A DNA stretch of 64,000 nt, taken from positions 1 to 64,000 of the forward strand of contig CAYVVG010000014.1 in the NCBI GenBank assembly GCA_964455285.1, written 5' to 3'. A model generated the notes under the pieces. It was not told where the DNA came from. It saw nothing but the letters and a program-made list of their open reading frames with translations, and searched no databases. This DNA is from CAIVAT01 sp964455285 (GTDB lineage Bacteria > Bacteroidota > Bacteroidia > Bacteroidales > FEN-979). Within the stretch, counting starts at the first letter, position 1, and every line of letters starts with the position of its first letter. A program made the position numbers and the translations under genes. Positions 14,666 through 23,085 of this stretch are shown here, one piece after another.

Positions 14666-16231
14666 ATGCGTTTATATGTTTCTATAAGAAGAATAGCCTT
14701 TGCCGGCCTGTCTCCCTGGGTTGCTGTGTTGTCAATGTTATACATCATTCTCCATCTTGTTTTCAGCACCACCCTCGGCCTTCACCGCGACGAACTTCTC
14801 TACTTCTCCCTGGGTCAGCACCCGGCAGCCGGGTATGCGTCGGTCCCGCCGCTGACCGGGCTTGCAGCATGGCTGGTCAGCAGCACCCTTGGCTATTCCC
14901 TGCTTGCCGTCCGCGTGTTGCCGGCTATCCTGGGAGGCATGATGGTGCTCCTTGGCGCTATGATCGCAAGGGAGATGAAAGGCGGCCACTATGCCCAGGT
15001 ACTTGCCTCCCTCTCGCTCATGGTCACCCCATACTGCCTCCGCTGCTTTTACCTGTTCGAGCCGGTGTGTACCGACGTCGTTCTGTGGGCCGTGATCTTC
15101 TGGCTGGCGCTGAAATGGATCAACACGCACAATGACCGGTGGCTGTTGGTGCCCGGGCTTGTCCTGGGGCTGGGAATGCTGAACAAATATATCATCCTGC
15201 TGTTGCCTGCCGGAATGGCCTTCGCATTCCTGTTCTTTCCCCACACCCGTGTGGTGTTCAGCCGGCGTGCCCTATACCTGGCCATCCTCCTGGCCCTGCT
15301 GGTCATGCTTCCCAACCTCATCTGGCAAATCGTTCACGCATTCCCGGCCCTGACCCACCTTCGTGCATTGAACGACAGCCAGCTTGTGCACGTGAGCCGG
15401 ATGAGTTTCCTGACCGACCAGTTGTTCCTGGCTGCAGTGGCCCAGGTGGCAGTCATCCCGGGAATCCTGTTCCTCGCCTTTCACCCGGCGATGAGACCCT
15501 ACCGTCCTCTGCTCATCACCTCCCTGATCGTTCTCCTTTTGCTCTGGCTCCTGCGCGGAAAAAGTTATTACACCATCGGGCTTTTCGTTCTGTGGATCGC
15601 CTCCGGCGCTGTTTGGTGGGAACGGATCCTTCGCAGGAAATGGCTCAGGGTGGTGCTGCCGGTAACGCTGGTCATCCTCACCCTTCCGATCCTGCCGGTG
15701 GGGATCCCCGTATTTGGCAAGGCAAAACTGGCCGGTTTCTTTTCTGCAACCAGAGACCGTTTCGGAGCCGATGCGGCGTTGCGCTGGGAATCGGGACGGA
15801 TCCATTCTCTGCCCCAGGATTACGCCGACATGCTCGGGTGGGAGGAGATGGCACGCGCAACCGCCCATGCATGGCAGCAGGTTCCGGACAAGCGGCGTTG
15901 CATGATCTATGCCGAGAATTACGGGCAGGCCGGTGCCGTTATGGTCCACGGAAAACACTATCGATTGCCCGAACCTGTCTGTTTTTCTGAGAGTTTCTTT
16001 TACTGGTTCCCCCGAAAGCTGGACCATGAGATCACCAGCCTGATTTATATCAACGACGAACCCGGGGAGGATGTCGCAGCGCTTTTCAACACCTGCCAAA
16101 AGATCGGGCAGGTGAGCGATACGCTTGCCAGGGAATACGGCACCGGAGTATGGCTTTTCACCAACCCGCGCAGCAGTTTCAAGAATTTCTGGGAGTCGAG
16201 GGTTCCCCAGGTTACCGATCCTTTCCGGTAG
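14666..16231 (+). CDS. GT39/ArnT-like membrane glycosyltransferase
   Basis: A 521-residue integral membrane protein of the dolichyl-phosphate-mannose/ArnT type, which transfers a sugar from a polyprenyl-phosphate donor on the outer face of the inner membrane. The first loop has the catalytic acidic motif (LHRDELLYFSLGQHPAAGY, then SVPPLTG), and about ten hydrophobic helices follow up to residue 350. The last 150 residues form a soluble domain (DMLGWEEMARATAHAW, MIYAENYGQAGAV). The start follows its own promoter. The acceptor is unknown; lipid A, a surface glycan or a protein are all possible. Confidence 0.82.
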   Translation: MRLYVSIRRIAFAGLSPWVAVLSMLYIILHLVFSTTLGLHRDELLYFSLGQHPAAGYASVPPLTGLAAWLVSSTLGYSLLAVRVLPAILGGMMVLLGAMIAREMKGGHYAQVLASLSLMVTPYCLRCFYLFEPVCTDVVLWAVIFWLALKWINTHNDRWLLVPGLVLGLGMLNKYIILLLPAGMAFAFLFFPHTRVVFSRRALYLAILLALLVMLPNLIWQIVHAFPALTHLRALNDSQLVHVSRMSFLTDQLFLAAVAQVAVIPGILFLAFHPAMRPYRPLLITSLIVLLLLWLLRGKSYYTIGLFVLWIASGAVWWERILRRKWLRVVLPVTLVILTLPILPVGIPVFGKAKLAGFFSATRDRFGADAALRWESGRIHSLPQDYADMLGWEEMARATAHAWQQVPDKRRCMIYAENYGQAGAVMVHGKHYRLPEPVCFSESFFYWFPRKLDHEITSLIYINDEPGEDVAALFNTCQKIGQVSDTLAREYGTGVWLFTNPRSSFKNFWESRVPQVTDPFR

Positions 16232-16433
16232 GGGCTTTCGGGTTGTCAAAATTCGATTATCTTGCAGGTGATTTCCATACCGGCTGTCAGGGGCATTGAC
16301 ATTGGACCTTTCAAACCTGCCAATTCCGTATTGAACAGGGTCCCGGCGCGCACCATCCGGCATCGCGCGTGCAGACCGCCAAAAGTGCCCCGGTGATCCC
16401 GATGAGTGGACCGGCATGGAGGGCCGGAGGGGG

Positions 16434-16508
16434 AGTGAAGAGTGAAAAGGGAAAAGTGAAAAGTGAAGGGGGGGGAGAGTGAAGAGTGAAGAGTGAAAAG
16501 TGAAGAGT
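16434..16508 (+). repeat. 7-bp tandem repeat (GTGAAGA/GTGAAAA)
   Basis: An imperfect run of GTGAARA heptamers with a G-tract in the middle, ending one base before the APC permease ATG at 16510. The rest of the gap 16232-16433 has no visible gene. Confidence 0.8.
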
Positions 16509-16509
16509 T

Positions 16510-18000
16510 ATGGAGGAAAAAGGATTTCAGAAGAGGTTGAACCTGTTTGATTCCACAGCGATCGTGGTGGGTTCGATGATCGGGTCGGGGATCTTTATTG
16601 TCAGCGCCGACATTGCCCGGCAGGTGGGATCGCCCGGGTGGCTGATGATGGTGTGGATCATCACTGGGTTCATGACCGTTTTCGCCGCCCTGAGTTACGG
16701 TGAGTTGGCCGGCATGTTCCCGAAAGCCGGCGGGCAGTACGTTTACCTGCGCGAAGCTTACAACCCGCTCACAGGATTCCTGTACGGCTGGACGCTTTTC
16801 CTGGTCATCCAGACCGGCACGATCGCCGCCGTGGCCATGGCTTTTGCCAAATTCACCGGAGTGCTGATCCCCTGGGTGTCGGAATCGGTGGTGTGGTTCA
16901 GCCTCAAACCGGTCAGTTTCGGTCCGGCCGATCTCGGCCTTTTCGAGCTCCGGCCCTTCAACCTGGGATTTGTCAAGTTCGGTCCCTCCCAACTGGTGGC
17001 CATCGGTTCTATCGCGTTGCTCACCTGGATCAATTCACGCGGCATCCGAGAAGGAAAGCGGGTGCAGAATGCCTTCACTTCGGGGAAAGTCATCCTTTTA
17101 TCGCTGTTCATCCTTGCCGGGCTGGCCTTTGCTTCTCATGCTGACGTGATCCGGGACAACCTCGCGAATTTCTGGGAACCGGTTCAGGAAGGGCCCGGGG
17201 GAAGGGACACGCCCCTGTTCGGGATGACACTCGTTGCAGCAATCGGGATGGCGATGGTGGGCAGTCTTTTCTCTTCCGATGCGTGGAACAACATCACGTT
17301 CACCGCCGGCGAGGTGATCCATCCCCGCAAAAACATCCCGCTCAGCCTCTTCTTCGGCACCCTGGTCGTCACCGTCCTGTACCTGCTGGCCAACCTGGTT
17401 TACCTGTCTGCACTGCCCCTGAAGGGCGATCCAAACGGAGCCGACGTCGCATCGCGTGGCATGCAGTACGCGCTCAACGACCGCCTGGCGACGGCTTCCC
17501 TGTCGGGCCTGCTCGGCAATTCCGCTGTCATCATCATGGCTGCATTCATCATGATCTCCACCTTCGGCTGCAACAATGGCCTGATTCTTGCAGGAGCCCG
17601 GGTCTATTACGCCATGGCTGCCGATCGTTTATTCTTCAAAAAGGCGGGAACACTGAATGCCCAGGGAGTTCCCCAAACCGGACTGGTGATCCAGGGGATA
17701 TGGGCGGGGTTATTGTGTCTTTCGGGAACCTACAGCCAATTGCTCGATTATGTGGTGTTTGCCGTATTGATCTTCTATGCCCTTACCATAGCCGGGATCT
17801 TTATCCTGCGAAGGAACCGGCCGGAAGCGGAACGCCCTTACCGGGCATTCGGCTACCCGGTCATCCCGCTGCTGTACATTGTCCTGGCCCTGACCGTAAT
17901 GATCATCCTGTTGATTTTTAAACCGGAATATACCTGGCCGGGGCTGATCATCGTTATACTCGGCATACCCGTTTATTTTCTATGGAAAAAGAAAAAATGA
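16510..18000 (+). CDS. APC-superfamily amino acid permease
   Basis: A 496-residue inner-membrane transporter with about 12 hydrophobic helices. The first helix carries the family signature VVGSMIGSGIF (about residues 20-30) and the second ends in AALSYGELAGMFPKAGGQYV, both typical of amino acid/polyamine permeases. The C-terminus is short and lysine-rich (FLWKKKK). Substrate not predictable; LAT-like neutral amino acid exchange or uptake is likely. The stop overlaps the next gene's ATG (ATGA). The start directly follows a GTGAARA repeat. Confidence 0.88.
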   Translation: MEEKGFQKRLNLFDSTAIVVGSMIGSGIFIVSADIARQVGSPGWLMMVWIITGFMTVFAALSYGELAGMFPKAGGQYVYLREAYNPLTGFLYGWTLFLVIQTGTIAAVAMAFAKFTGVLIPWVSESVVWFSLKPVSFGPADLGLFELRPFNLGFVKFGPSQLVAIGSIALLTWINSRGIREGKRVQNAFTSGKVILLSLFILAGLAFASHADVIRDNLANFWEPVQEGPGGRDTPLFGMTLVAAIGMAMVGSLFSSDAWNNITFTAGEVIHPRKNIPLSLFFGTLVVTVLYLLANLVYLSALPLKGDPNGADVASRGMQYALNDRLATASLSGLLGNSAVIIMAAFIMISTFGCNNGLILAGARVYYAMAADRLFFKKAGTLNAQGVPQTGLVIQGIWAGLLCLSGTYSQLLDYVVFAVLIFYALTIAGIFILRRNRPEAERPYRAFGYPVIPLLYIVLALTVMIILLIFKPEYTWPGLIIVILGIPVYFLWKKKK

Positions 18001-18833
18001 CCGCAAAGACGCAAAGGCGCAAAGTTCGTCTCGGTTTCCTCTCCATCGCTGCCGCCTTTCTCTTCCTCCGTGCCGGAGCCCAATGTCCCGTAACCAATGA
18101 TGTTTTCGGCGACGGGGAGCAGATCCGCTACCTGGTGACCTATAACTGGGGGCCGGTATGGGTCGATGCAGGCACTGTCACTTTCAGTGTCAAGGCTGAC
18201 ACTTACCGGGGCAAACCGTGCTGGCACCTGAACGGCACAGGGAAATCGTTCCGTTCGTATGACATGCTGTACAAAGTGCGCGATTACTATGAATCATGGA
18301 TCGATCCTGAAACTTTTCAGTCGCACGATTTCCGGCGGAACGTTTTCGAGGGAGGGTACACACTGCTGAACACGTTGTATTTCGACCGTTTTGCCGGCAA
18401 GGTGATCTCCCACACGAAATGCATCAACAAGCCCCAGCGTACCGACACGCTTCCTATCCGGCCTTGCACCTACGACATGCTGGCGGCGATCTATTATGTA
18501 CGCACCCTGGATTATGCCACCATGAAGCCGGATCAGAAAATCGATCTGACTGTGCTGATCGATGATGCATACTACGATATTTACCTGAAACCATTGGGCA
18601 GGGAGGTGGTGGAAGCCAGCGACGGGAAGCGTTACCGGTGCCAGAAATTCGCAGCCAAGATGGTGCATGGCACTATTTTCAAAGGTGACGAAGATGTGGT
18701 GGTTTGGGTCTCCGACGACGCGAACAAGGTTCCCATCTATATTGAAGCCAAGATCATTGTCGGGACGATAAAAGCTTACCTGAAGGATTACAAGGGGCTC
18801 AGGAGGCCGTTCGGGTGTATTGTAAAAGGGTGA
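17997..18833 (+). CDS. DUF3108 periplasmic protein
   Basis: A 278-residue exported protein of the DUF3108 family, whose function is unknown. It has a signal peptide after a basic N-terminus (hydrophobic core FLSIAAAFLFLRAGA), then the family landmarks GEQIRYLVTYNWGPVWVDAG, FRSYDMLYKVRDYYESWID and YDMLAAIYYVRTLD. I chose the ATG at 17997, which overlaps the permease stop by ATGA; another ATG lies at 17982. The first codons (TAKTQRRK) are made of the dispersed CCGCAAAGACGCAAAGG repeat seen also near 45640, so the repeat has become part of the gene. Confidence 0.82.
   Translation: MTAKTQRRKVRLGFLSIAAAFLFLRAGAQCPVTNDVFGDGEQIRYLVTYNWGPVWVDAGTVTFSVKADTYRGKPCWHLNGTGKSFRSYDMLYKVRDYYESWIDPETFQSHDFRRNVFEGGYTLLNTLYFDRFAGKVISHTKCINKPQRTDTLPIRPCTYDMLAAIYYVRTLDYATMKPDQKIDLTVLIDDAYYDIYLKPLGREVVEASDGKRYRCQKFAAKMVHGTIFKGDEDVVVWVSDDANKVPIYIEAKIIVGTIKAYLKDYKGLRRPFGCIVKG
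18000..18023 (+). repeat. CGCAAAG heptamer repeat inside a start region
   Basis: ACCGCAAAGACGCAAAGG followed by CGCAAAG: three heptamers. It forms codons 2-9 of the DUF3108 gene. The same heptamers occur at 45628-45655. Confidence 0.75.
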
Positions 18834-18866
18834 CGCGTGATAGGTGACGGGTGACGGGTGACGGGA
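18830..18866 (+). repeat. 7-bp tandem repeat (GTGACGG)
   Basis: GTGACGC, GTGATAG and three GTGACGG units follow the DUF3108 stop and lie between it and the BadF-type kinase gene, on the coding strand of both. Confidence 0.8.
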
Positions 18867-18924
18867 ATGGGGTGCAGGTCCATGGGGATGGAAAGAGAAC
18901 CGGAAAATTAATTTTCTACAAAAT

Positions 18925-19764
18925 ATGATACTGATCGCAGATTCGGGATCGACCAAGACAACATGGACTCTGGCGGAAGGCAGCCACCCTGTGAAGACTG
19001 TCACGACCGGTGGGCTGAACCCCTATTTTCACACGCTGCAAAGCGTAATTTCGGAGATCGGCGAGGGACTCATGCCGGAGATGGCCGGCCGGGACATCGG
19101 GGCGATCCATTTTTATGGAGCGGGCTGTTCAACCGGCCAGAACAACGCGATGATCGGTGATGCCCTGGAGAGTTTCTTTCCCCTGGCAAATGTCGCGGTT
19201 TACCACGACATCCTGGGGGCTGCCCGGGCGTTGTTCGGACGCGGCAGCGGCATCGCGTGCATCCTGGGAACAGGTTGTAATTCATGTTATTACGATGGCT
19301 ACCAGACCATGGAGGTGGTCGATTCGCTGGGCTATCTTTTCGGCGACGAAGGAGCCGGGTCATACCTCGGGAAACTTTTCCTGGGGGCCTATCTCCGGAA
19401 AGAGCTTCCTGCAGACCTTCGCACCGAATTCGATGAGCACTATGGTTTTACCCTCAGCGATATCCTGAACTCGCTGTACAACAAACCCTCGCCCAACCGG
19501 TACATGGCATCGTTCAGTCATTTTCTGTCCCCGCGCAGGGAGCATCCCTATGTGCGTGACCTGGTGAAACGTTCCTTCCGGGATTTCTTTGCGGCCCATA
19601 TCCGCAAATACACCGCTTTCCCACCCTCAGACCTGGGATTCATCGGTTCGATCGCATTTGTTTACAGAGCGTTGCTTGAAGAGGTGGCATTCGAAGAACG
19701 GGTGCAGGTGAAACGGATCATCGCATCTCCGCAGGATGGTCTCCTGGCCTTTCACAGCGCCTGA
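18925..19764 (+). CDS. BadF/BadG-family ATPase, N-acetylglucosamine-kinase-like
   Basis: A 279-residue protein of the ASKHA fold. Phosphate 1 motif is ADSGSTKTTW (residues 5-14), phosphate 2 region is ILGTGCNSCYYD and the adenosine segment is SLGYLFGDEGAGSYLGK, all as in GlcNAc kinase-like BadF proteins. It probably phosphorylates an amino sugar, perhaps from cell-wall recycling; the sugar is inferred from family. It is complete, and its last 13 nt overlap the 3' end of miaA on the opposite strand. Confidence 0.8.
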   Translation: MILIADSGSTKTTWTLAEGSHPVKTVTTGGLNPYFHTLQSVISEIGEGLMPEMAGRDIGAIHFYGAGCSTGQNNAMIGDALESFFPLANVAVYHDILGAARALFGRGSGIACILGTGCNSCYYDGYQTMEVVDSLGYLFGDEGAGSYLGKLFLGAYLRKELPADLRTEFDEHYGFTLSDILNSLYNKPSPNRYMASFSHFLSPRREHPYVRDLVKRSFRDFFAAHIRKYTAFPPSDLGFIGSIAFVYRALLEEVAFEERVQVKRIIASPQDGLLAFHSA

Positions 19765-20660
19765 GAGAGAAAGCGGATCACCTCCTCTTCGCAGGCAGGA
19801 TGGAACCAGGTATATTCTCCGTCCCTTTCAAACCAGGTCATTTGCCGCTTGGCGTACCGCCGGGTATTGATCCGGATCTTCTCCACCGCCTGTTCCAGTG
19901 AGGACAGTCCTTCCATATAGTTAAAAAGTTCGCGGTACCCCACGGTACTGAGCGCATTCAGATGGCGCCTCGGGAAGAGGGCGAGTGCCTCCTCCACCCA
20001 TCCCTCGCCGAGCATGGCGTCCGTGCGGGCATTGATCCGGCGTGTAAGCTCCTCCATCGGAAGCCGGAGCCCGATCTTACAGATCCTGAAAGGGCGGTCC
20101 CGCCGTGTCCGGGTTCTCAGCGAAGAATAGGGAACACCCGTCAGCCGGCAAACCTCGATGGCCCGGATGAGTCGCACCGGATTGGCGGCATCGACCCGGG
20201 CAGCATAAACGGGGTCGAGTTTTTCAAGGATAGCGGCGAGGGCTGAGGTTCCCCGGGTGGCGGCCAGGGTTTCCAGCTCCAGCCGCAATGCCGGATCGGG
20301 ATCGGGCAGTTCGTCGATCCCCCGGCAAACGGCATCGATGTACAGGCCCGATCCGCCGGTCAGCACAACCAGCGGGTGTTCGCGAAACAGCCGGTCGGCC
20401 ACCGTCAACGCATCCGATTCGAAGCGGGAAATATTGTAGGTGTCCTCGACCGAGAGGTGATGGATAAAATGGTGGGGAATCGCCGCCCTTTGTTCGTGTG
20501 AAGGAACGGCAGTGCCGATGGACATTTCGCGGTAAAACTGGCGGGAATCGGCCGAGATTATTTCCGTGCCGAAATGGCGTGCCACACTGATGGCCATGCA
20601 GGTCTTTCCGACTGCGGTCGGGCCCGAGATCACTGCCAGCAAGGGACGATCAGTAGTCAT
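19752..20660 (-). CDS. miaA: tRNA dimethylallyltransferase
   Basis: A 302-residue enzyme that adds dimethylallyl to A37 of tRNAs reading U-starting codons. The P-loop is SGPTAVGKT (residues 11-19), followed by IISADSRQFYREMSIGTA, LTGGSGLYIDA and the C-terminal INTRRYAKRQMTWFERD, all MiaA hallmarks. The ATG at 20660 overlaps the end of the upstream gene by 11 nt; a much longer in-frame upstream reading lies wholly inside that gene and is not the start. The position next to cca and an ORF-3-like gene makes a tRNA-maturation cluster. Confidence 0.95.
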   Translation of the reverse strand: MTTDRPLLAVISGPTAVGKTCMAISVARHFGTEIISADSRQFYREMSIGTAVPSHEQRAAIPHHFIHHLSVEDTYNISRFESDALTVADRLFREHPLVVLTGGSGLYIDAVCRGIDELPDPDPALRLELETLAATRGTSALAAILEKLDPVYAARVDAANPVRLIRAIEVCRLTGVPYSSLRTRTRRDRPFRICKIGLRLPMEELTRRINARTDAMLGEGWVEEALALFPRRHLNALSTVGYRELFNYMEGLSSLEQAVEKIRINTRRYAKRQMTWFERDGEYTWFHPACEEEVIRFLSQAL

Positions 20661-21468
20661 CCGGATCACTGCCCCCCGAGAGACGCTTGTCGAGGTTATC
20701 AATATCCTCGAAGTCTTCCAGGCGTTCCAGCTGATCAAAATCGTCGGGATCCGCTGTCTGGCTTCCGTACAGGTACTCTTCGCTGCCCGATTCGTCCCCC
20801 TCCGGTTGTGCACCCGGTCCTTCACCCGATCCTGTCGCTTCGTCGGCCAGTTCGGCGGCATCTTTCATGATCCCGTCGAGTTCGCTTTCGATGGCCGCCA
20901 ATCCTTCCTCGTCTTCCACCAAATCGTCGAATGATACGGGTGGGATGATTTTCGGAACGGGTGGCCGCGGGGCAGCGGGGCGCACGGCCGAAGGGCTTTC
21001 GGGAGGTGTGACCGGGACCTCCGCCTTCCTGGGAAGTTCTCCGGACCGTTTTATGCAGCGGGGCATGACATCCAACCCCTCGGAGGGATATATCTTATAC
21101 AATTCTATGTGGAAAGAGAAGGTATCCCGCCCGTGAAATTCATAGATCAGTTTCTGATGCGGATCTTCGATATAATTCTTCAGTTTTTCGTTCTTCATCA
21201 ATGGAAGTACGACAGTCTCGGTCAAAACCTGATCGAGATCTTCATCATATTTCCTCACCTGCCGCTTCTCCGTTTTAAGCGAGATCTCCTTTTTCTTCCT
21301 GTACCCTTTATCGGCTGCGAAGAAGGAGGCTCGCTCAACATGCATCAGTTCAGCCGATTCCAGGAGAATATGGTGAAAATCGAGAAACGACTGGTTAGGC
21401 AGGATCTCGATCTCCCGCAGGAAGGCATCATGTTCTTCACAGGTGATTCGGAAACGATAAATCAGCAT
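20650..21468 (-). CDS. pRiA4b ORF-3-like protein with long acidic tail
   Basis: A 272-residue protein. The first half (MLIYRFRITCEEHDAFLREI, then LDFHHILLESAEL and FFAADKGYRKKKEISL) matches the plasmid pRiA4b ORF-3 fold, whose function is unknown. From about residue 145 there is a proline-rich linker and then a very acidic, low-complexity tail (EDEEGLAAIESE, DDFDQLERLEDFED) ending DPDDY. A GTG at 21537 overlapping the cca stop (GTGA) would add 23 residues, but a -7 box at 21494-21501 lies inside that extension, so I prefer the ATG at 21468. The acidic tail could bind a basic partner; that is inference. Confidence 0.75.
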   Translation of the reverse strand: MLIYRFRITCEEHDAFLREIEILPNQSFLDFHHILLESAELMHVERASFFAADKGYRKKKEISLKTEKRQVRKYDEDLDQVLTETVVLPLMKNEKLKNYIEDPHQKLIYEFHGRDTFSFHIELYKIYPSEGLDVMPRCIKRSGELPRKAEVPVTPPESPSAVRPAAPRPPVPKIIPPVSFDDLVEDEEGLAAIESELDGIMKDAAELADEATGSGEGPGAQPEGDESGSEEYLYGSQTADPDDFDQLERLEDFEDIDNLDKRLSGGSDPDDY

Positions 21469-21493
21469 CTGCGCCGGGTCTTTAATTGTGTTC

Positions 21494-21501
21494 CAAAAAT
21501 A
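21494..21501 (-). promoter_or_regulatory. -7 box of the ORF-3-like gene and miaA
   Basis: TATTTTTG on the minus strand, 25 nt before the ATG at 21468. A weak TTTT lies near the -33 position. Confidence 0.5.
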
Positions 21502-21533
21502 TAAATTTCTTCGATCTGAGGTTAAAAATTCCG

Positions 21534-22949
21534 TCACTCCGTTTTGAGGCTCAGTCCCAGCCTCTCTCCTTCCTCAACCATTTTCTGCCAGGCTGCTTCA
21601 TAATTGTTTGAGATCTCGCCATCGAGGATCGCTTCGGTGATCGCATTTTTAATGATCCCCACCGTACGTGACGGAGGAATGCCGAATGCCGTCATGATCG
21701 TCTCTCCGGAGACGGGGGGCTGCCAGTTCCGCAAGTGATCCTTCTCTTCGATGTCGTGCAGCTTTTGCCTGACGATCCCGAAGTTGGCAATATACTTTTT
21801 CACTTTGACTGGATTCTTGGAAGTTATGTCGGCATTGCACAGCAGCATCAGGTCATCGATGTCGTCGCCGGCCTCAAAGAGCAGCCGCCTTATGGCCGAG
21901 TCGGTTACCTCCTCTTCGGCCAGGACGATAGGCCGAAGGTGGAGCAGCACCAGTTTTTCAACGTAATGCATGGAGTCGGTGAGCGGCATGCGCAGTCGGC
22001 GGAAGATCGGCTGAACCATCTTTGAGCCCCGGAATTCGTGGGCATGAAAAGTCCATCCTGTTCCCGGAACGAATTTTTTGGTGACCGGTTTGGCGATGTC
22101 GTGCAGAATGGCGGCCCAGCGCAGCCAAAGATTGCCGGAAACGGCAGCCACGTTGTCGAGGACCGCGAGCGTATGGTAGAAGTTGTCTTTGTGGCCTTTC
22201 CCTTCAATCATCTCCGATCCTTTCAATTCACAGAATTCGGGAAGGATGATCTTCAGCAGGCCGGTTTCATCGAGCAGCCGGAAGCCGGTTGAAGGAACGG
22301 GGGACTGGATGATCAGGTTGAGTTCTTCGGTCACCCGCTCGATCGATACGATCGGGAGGCGGGAGGCATTCTCTGTAATGGCCTGAAGGCAAACGGGATC
22401 GATGGTGAAATCAAGCTGGGCGGCAAACCGGATGGCCCGCATCATCCGCAAGGGATCGTCGGAAAAGGTGACGCCAGGGTCGAGCGGGGTGCGAAGAATG
22501 CGCCGGTCGAGGTCGCGGACCCCCTGGAACGGATCGATGAGTTCCCCGTATCGTCCTTCGTTCAGGTCGATCGCCATGGCGTTGATCGTGAAGTCGCGTC
22601 GTTTCTGGTCATCCTCGCGGGTACCATCTTCGACGACGGGTTTGCGCGAGTCCCTTCGGTAAGATTCACGGCGGGCGCCGACAAATTCGATTTTCCATCC
22701 TTGCCAGGTGAGCATGGCGGTACCGAAGTTCCGGAAAAACTTCACCGCGATATTCCCGCCGAGCGCTTCAGCCACCCGGTGTGCAAAATCAATGCCGCTC
22801 CCGATCACCACGATGTCGATATCCTGTTTATGCATTCTGCCCATCAGCGCATCACGCACAAAGCCTCCGACCACATAAGCGTCGATCTTCATTTCGCCGG
22901 CTACGCGTGAGATAACAGGGAAAACCGGATGGTTCAGGTGTTCGGTCAA
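21534..22949 (-). CDS. cca: CCA-adding tRNA nucleotidyltransferase (HD-domain type)
   Basis: This enzyme builds or repairs the CCA end of tRNAs. About 470 residues. The nucleotidyltransferase core shows VVGGFVRDALMG with the metal-binding pair in HKQDIDIVV, then RRDFTINAMAID and DPLRMMRAIRFAAQLDF; a C-terminal HD domain has WAAILHDIAKP. The start is uncertain: no ATG lies upstream of the conserved core. A TTG at 22970 is part of the -7 box TACTTTTG, so the next TTG at 22949 (TEHLNHPVFPVISR follows) is the better choice. An ATG at 22892 would cut conserved residues. A poly(A) polymerase activity cannot be excluded. Confidence 0.85.
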   Translation of the reverse strand: MTEHLNHPVFPVISRVAGEMKIDAYVVGGFVRDALMGRMHKQDIDIVVIGSGIDFAHRVAEALGGNIAVKFFRNFGTAMLTWQGWKIEFVGARRESYRRDSRKPVVEDGTREDDQKRRDFTINAMAIDLNEGRYGELIDPFQGVRDLDRRILRTPLDPGVTFSDDPLRMMRAIRFAAQLDFTIDPVCLQAITENASRLPIVSIERVTEELNLIIQSPVPSTGFRLLDETGLLKIILPEFCELKGSEMIEGKGHKDNFYHTLAVLDNVAAVSGNLWLRWAAILHDIAKPVTKKFVPGTGWTFHAHEFRGSKMVQPIFRRLRMPLTDSMHYVEKLVLLHLRPIVLAEEEVTDSAIRRLLFEAGDDIDDLMLLCNADITSKNPVKVKKYIANFGIVRQKLHDIEEKDHLRNWQPPVSGETIMTAFGIPPSRTVGIIKNAITEAILDGEISNNYEAAWQKMVEEGERLGLSLKTE

Positions 22950-22967
22950 AGTTTCTTCCTCCGGCTG

Positions 22968-22975
22968 CAAAAGTA
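22968..22975 (-). promoter_or_regulatory. -7 box of cca
   Basis: TACTTTTG on the minus strand. It overlaps the first possible TTG start and implies that translation begins at a TTG about 19 nt further on. Confidence 0.5.
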
Positions 22976-23018
22976 AGCATTAACCGTCGAAAAAGCCCCC
23001 GAATTATTATCCGCACGG

Positions 23019-23050
23019 TTTGGCGGATTTGCCGCCTCGTCGTATCTTTG
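23019..23050 (+). promoter_or_regulatory. Promoter of the isocitrate dehydrogenase operon
   Basis: -33 TTTG (23019-23022) and -7 TATCTTTG (23043-23050) are separated by 20 nt. The leader to the ATG at 23086 is about 30 nt. It is divergent from the cca promoter. Confidence 0.75.
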
Positions 23051-23085
23051 GCGCCGGATGTTACTTACTAAACAATATAAATCCT

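Noticed and set aside
15272..16417. 381-codon minus-strand frame opposite the GT39 gene
   Set aside because: Low-complexity, charged antisense of membrane-protein sequence; the plus-strand gene has a promoter and family motifs.
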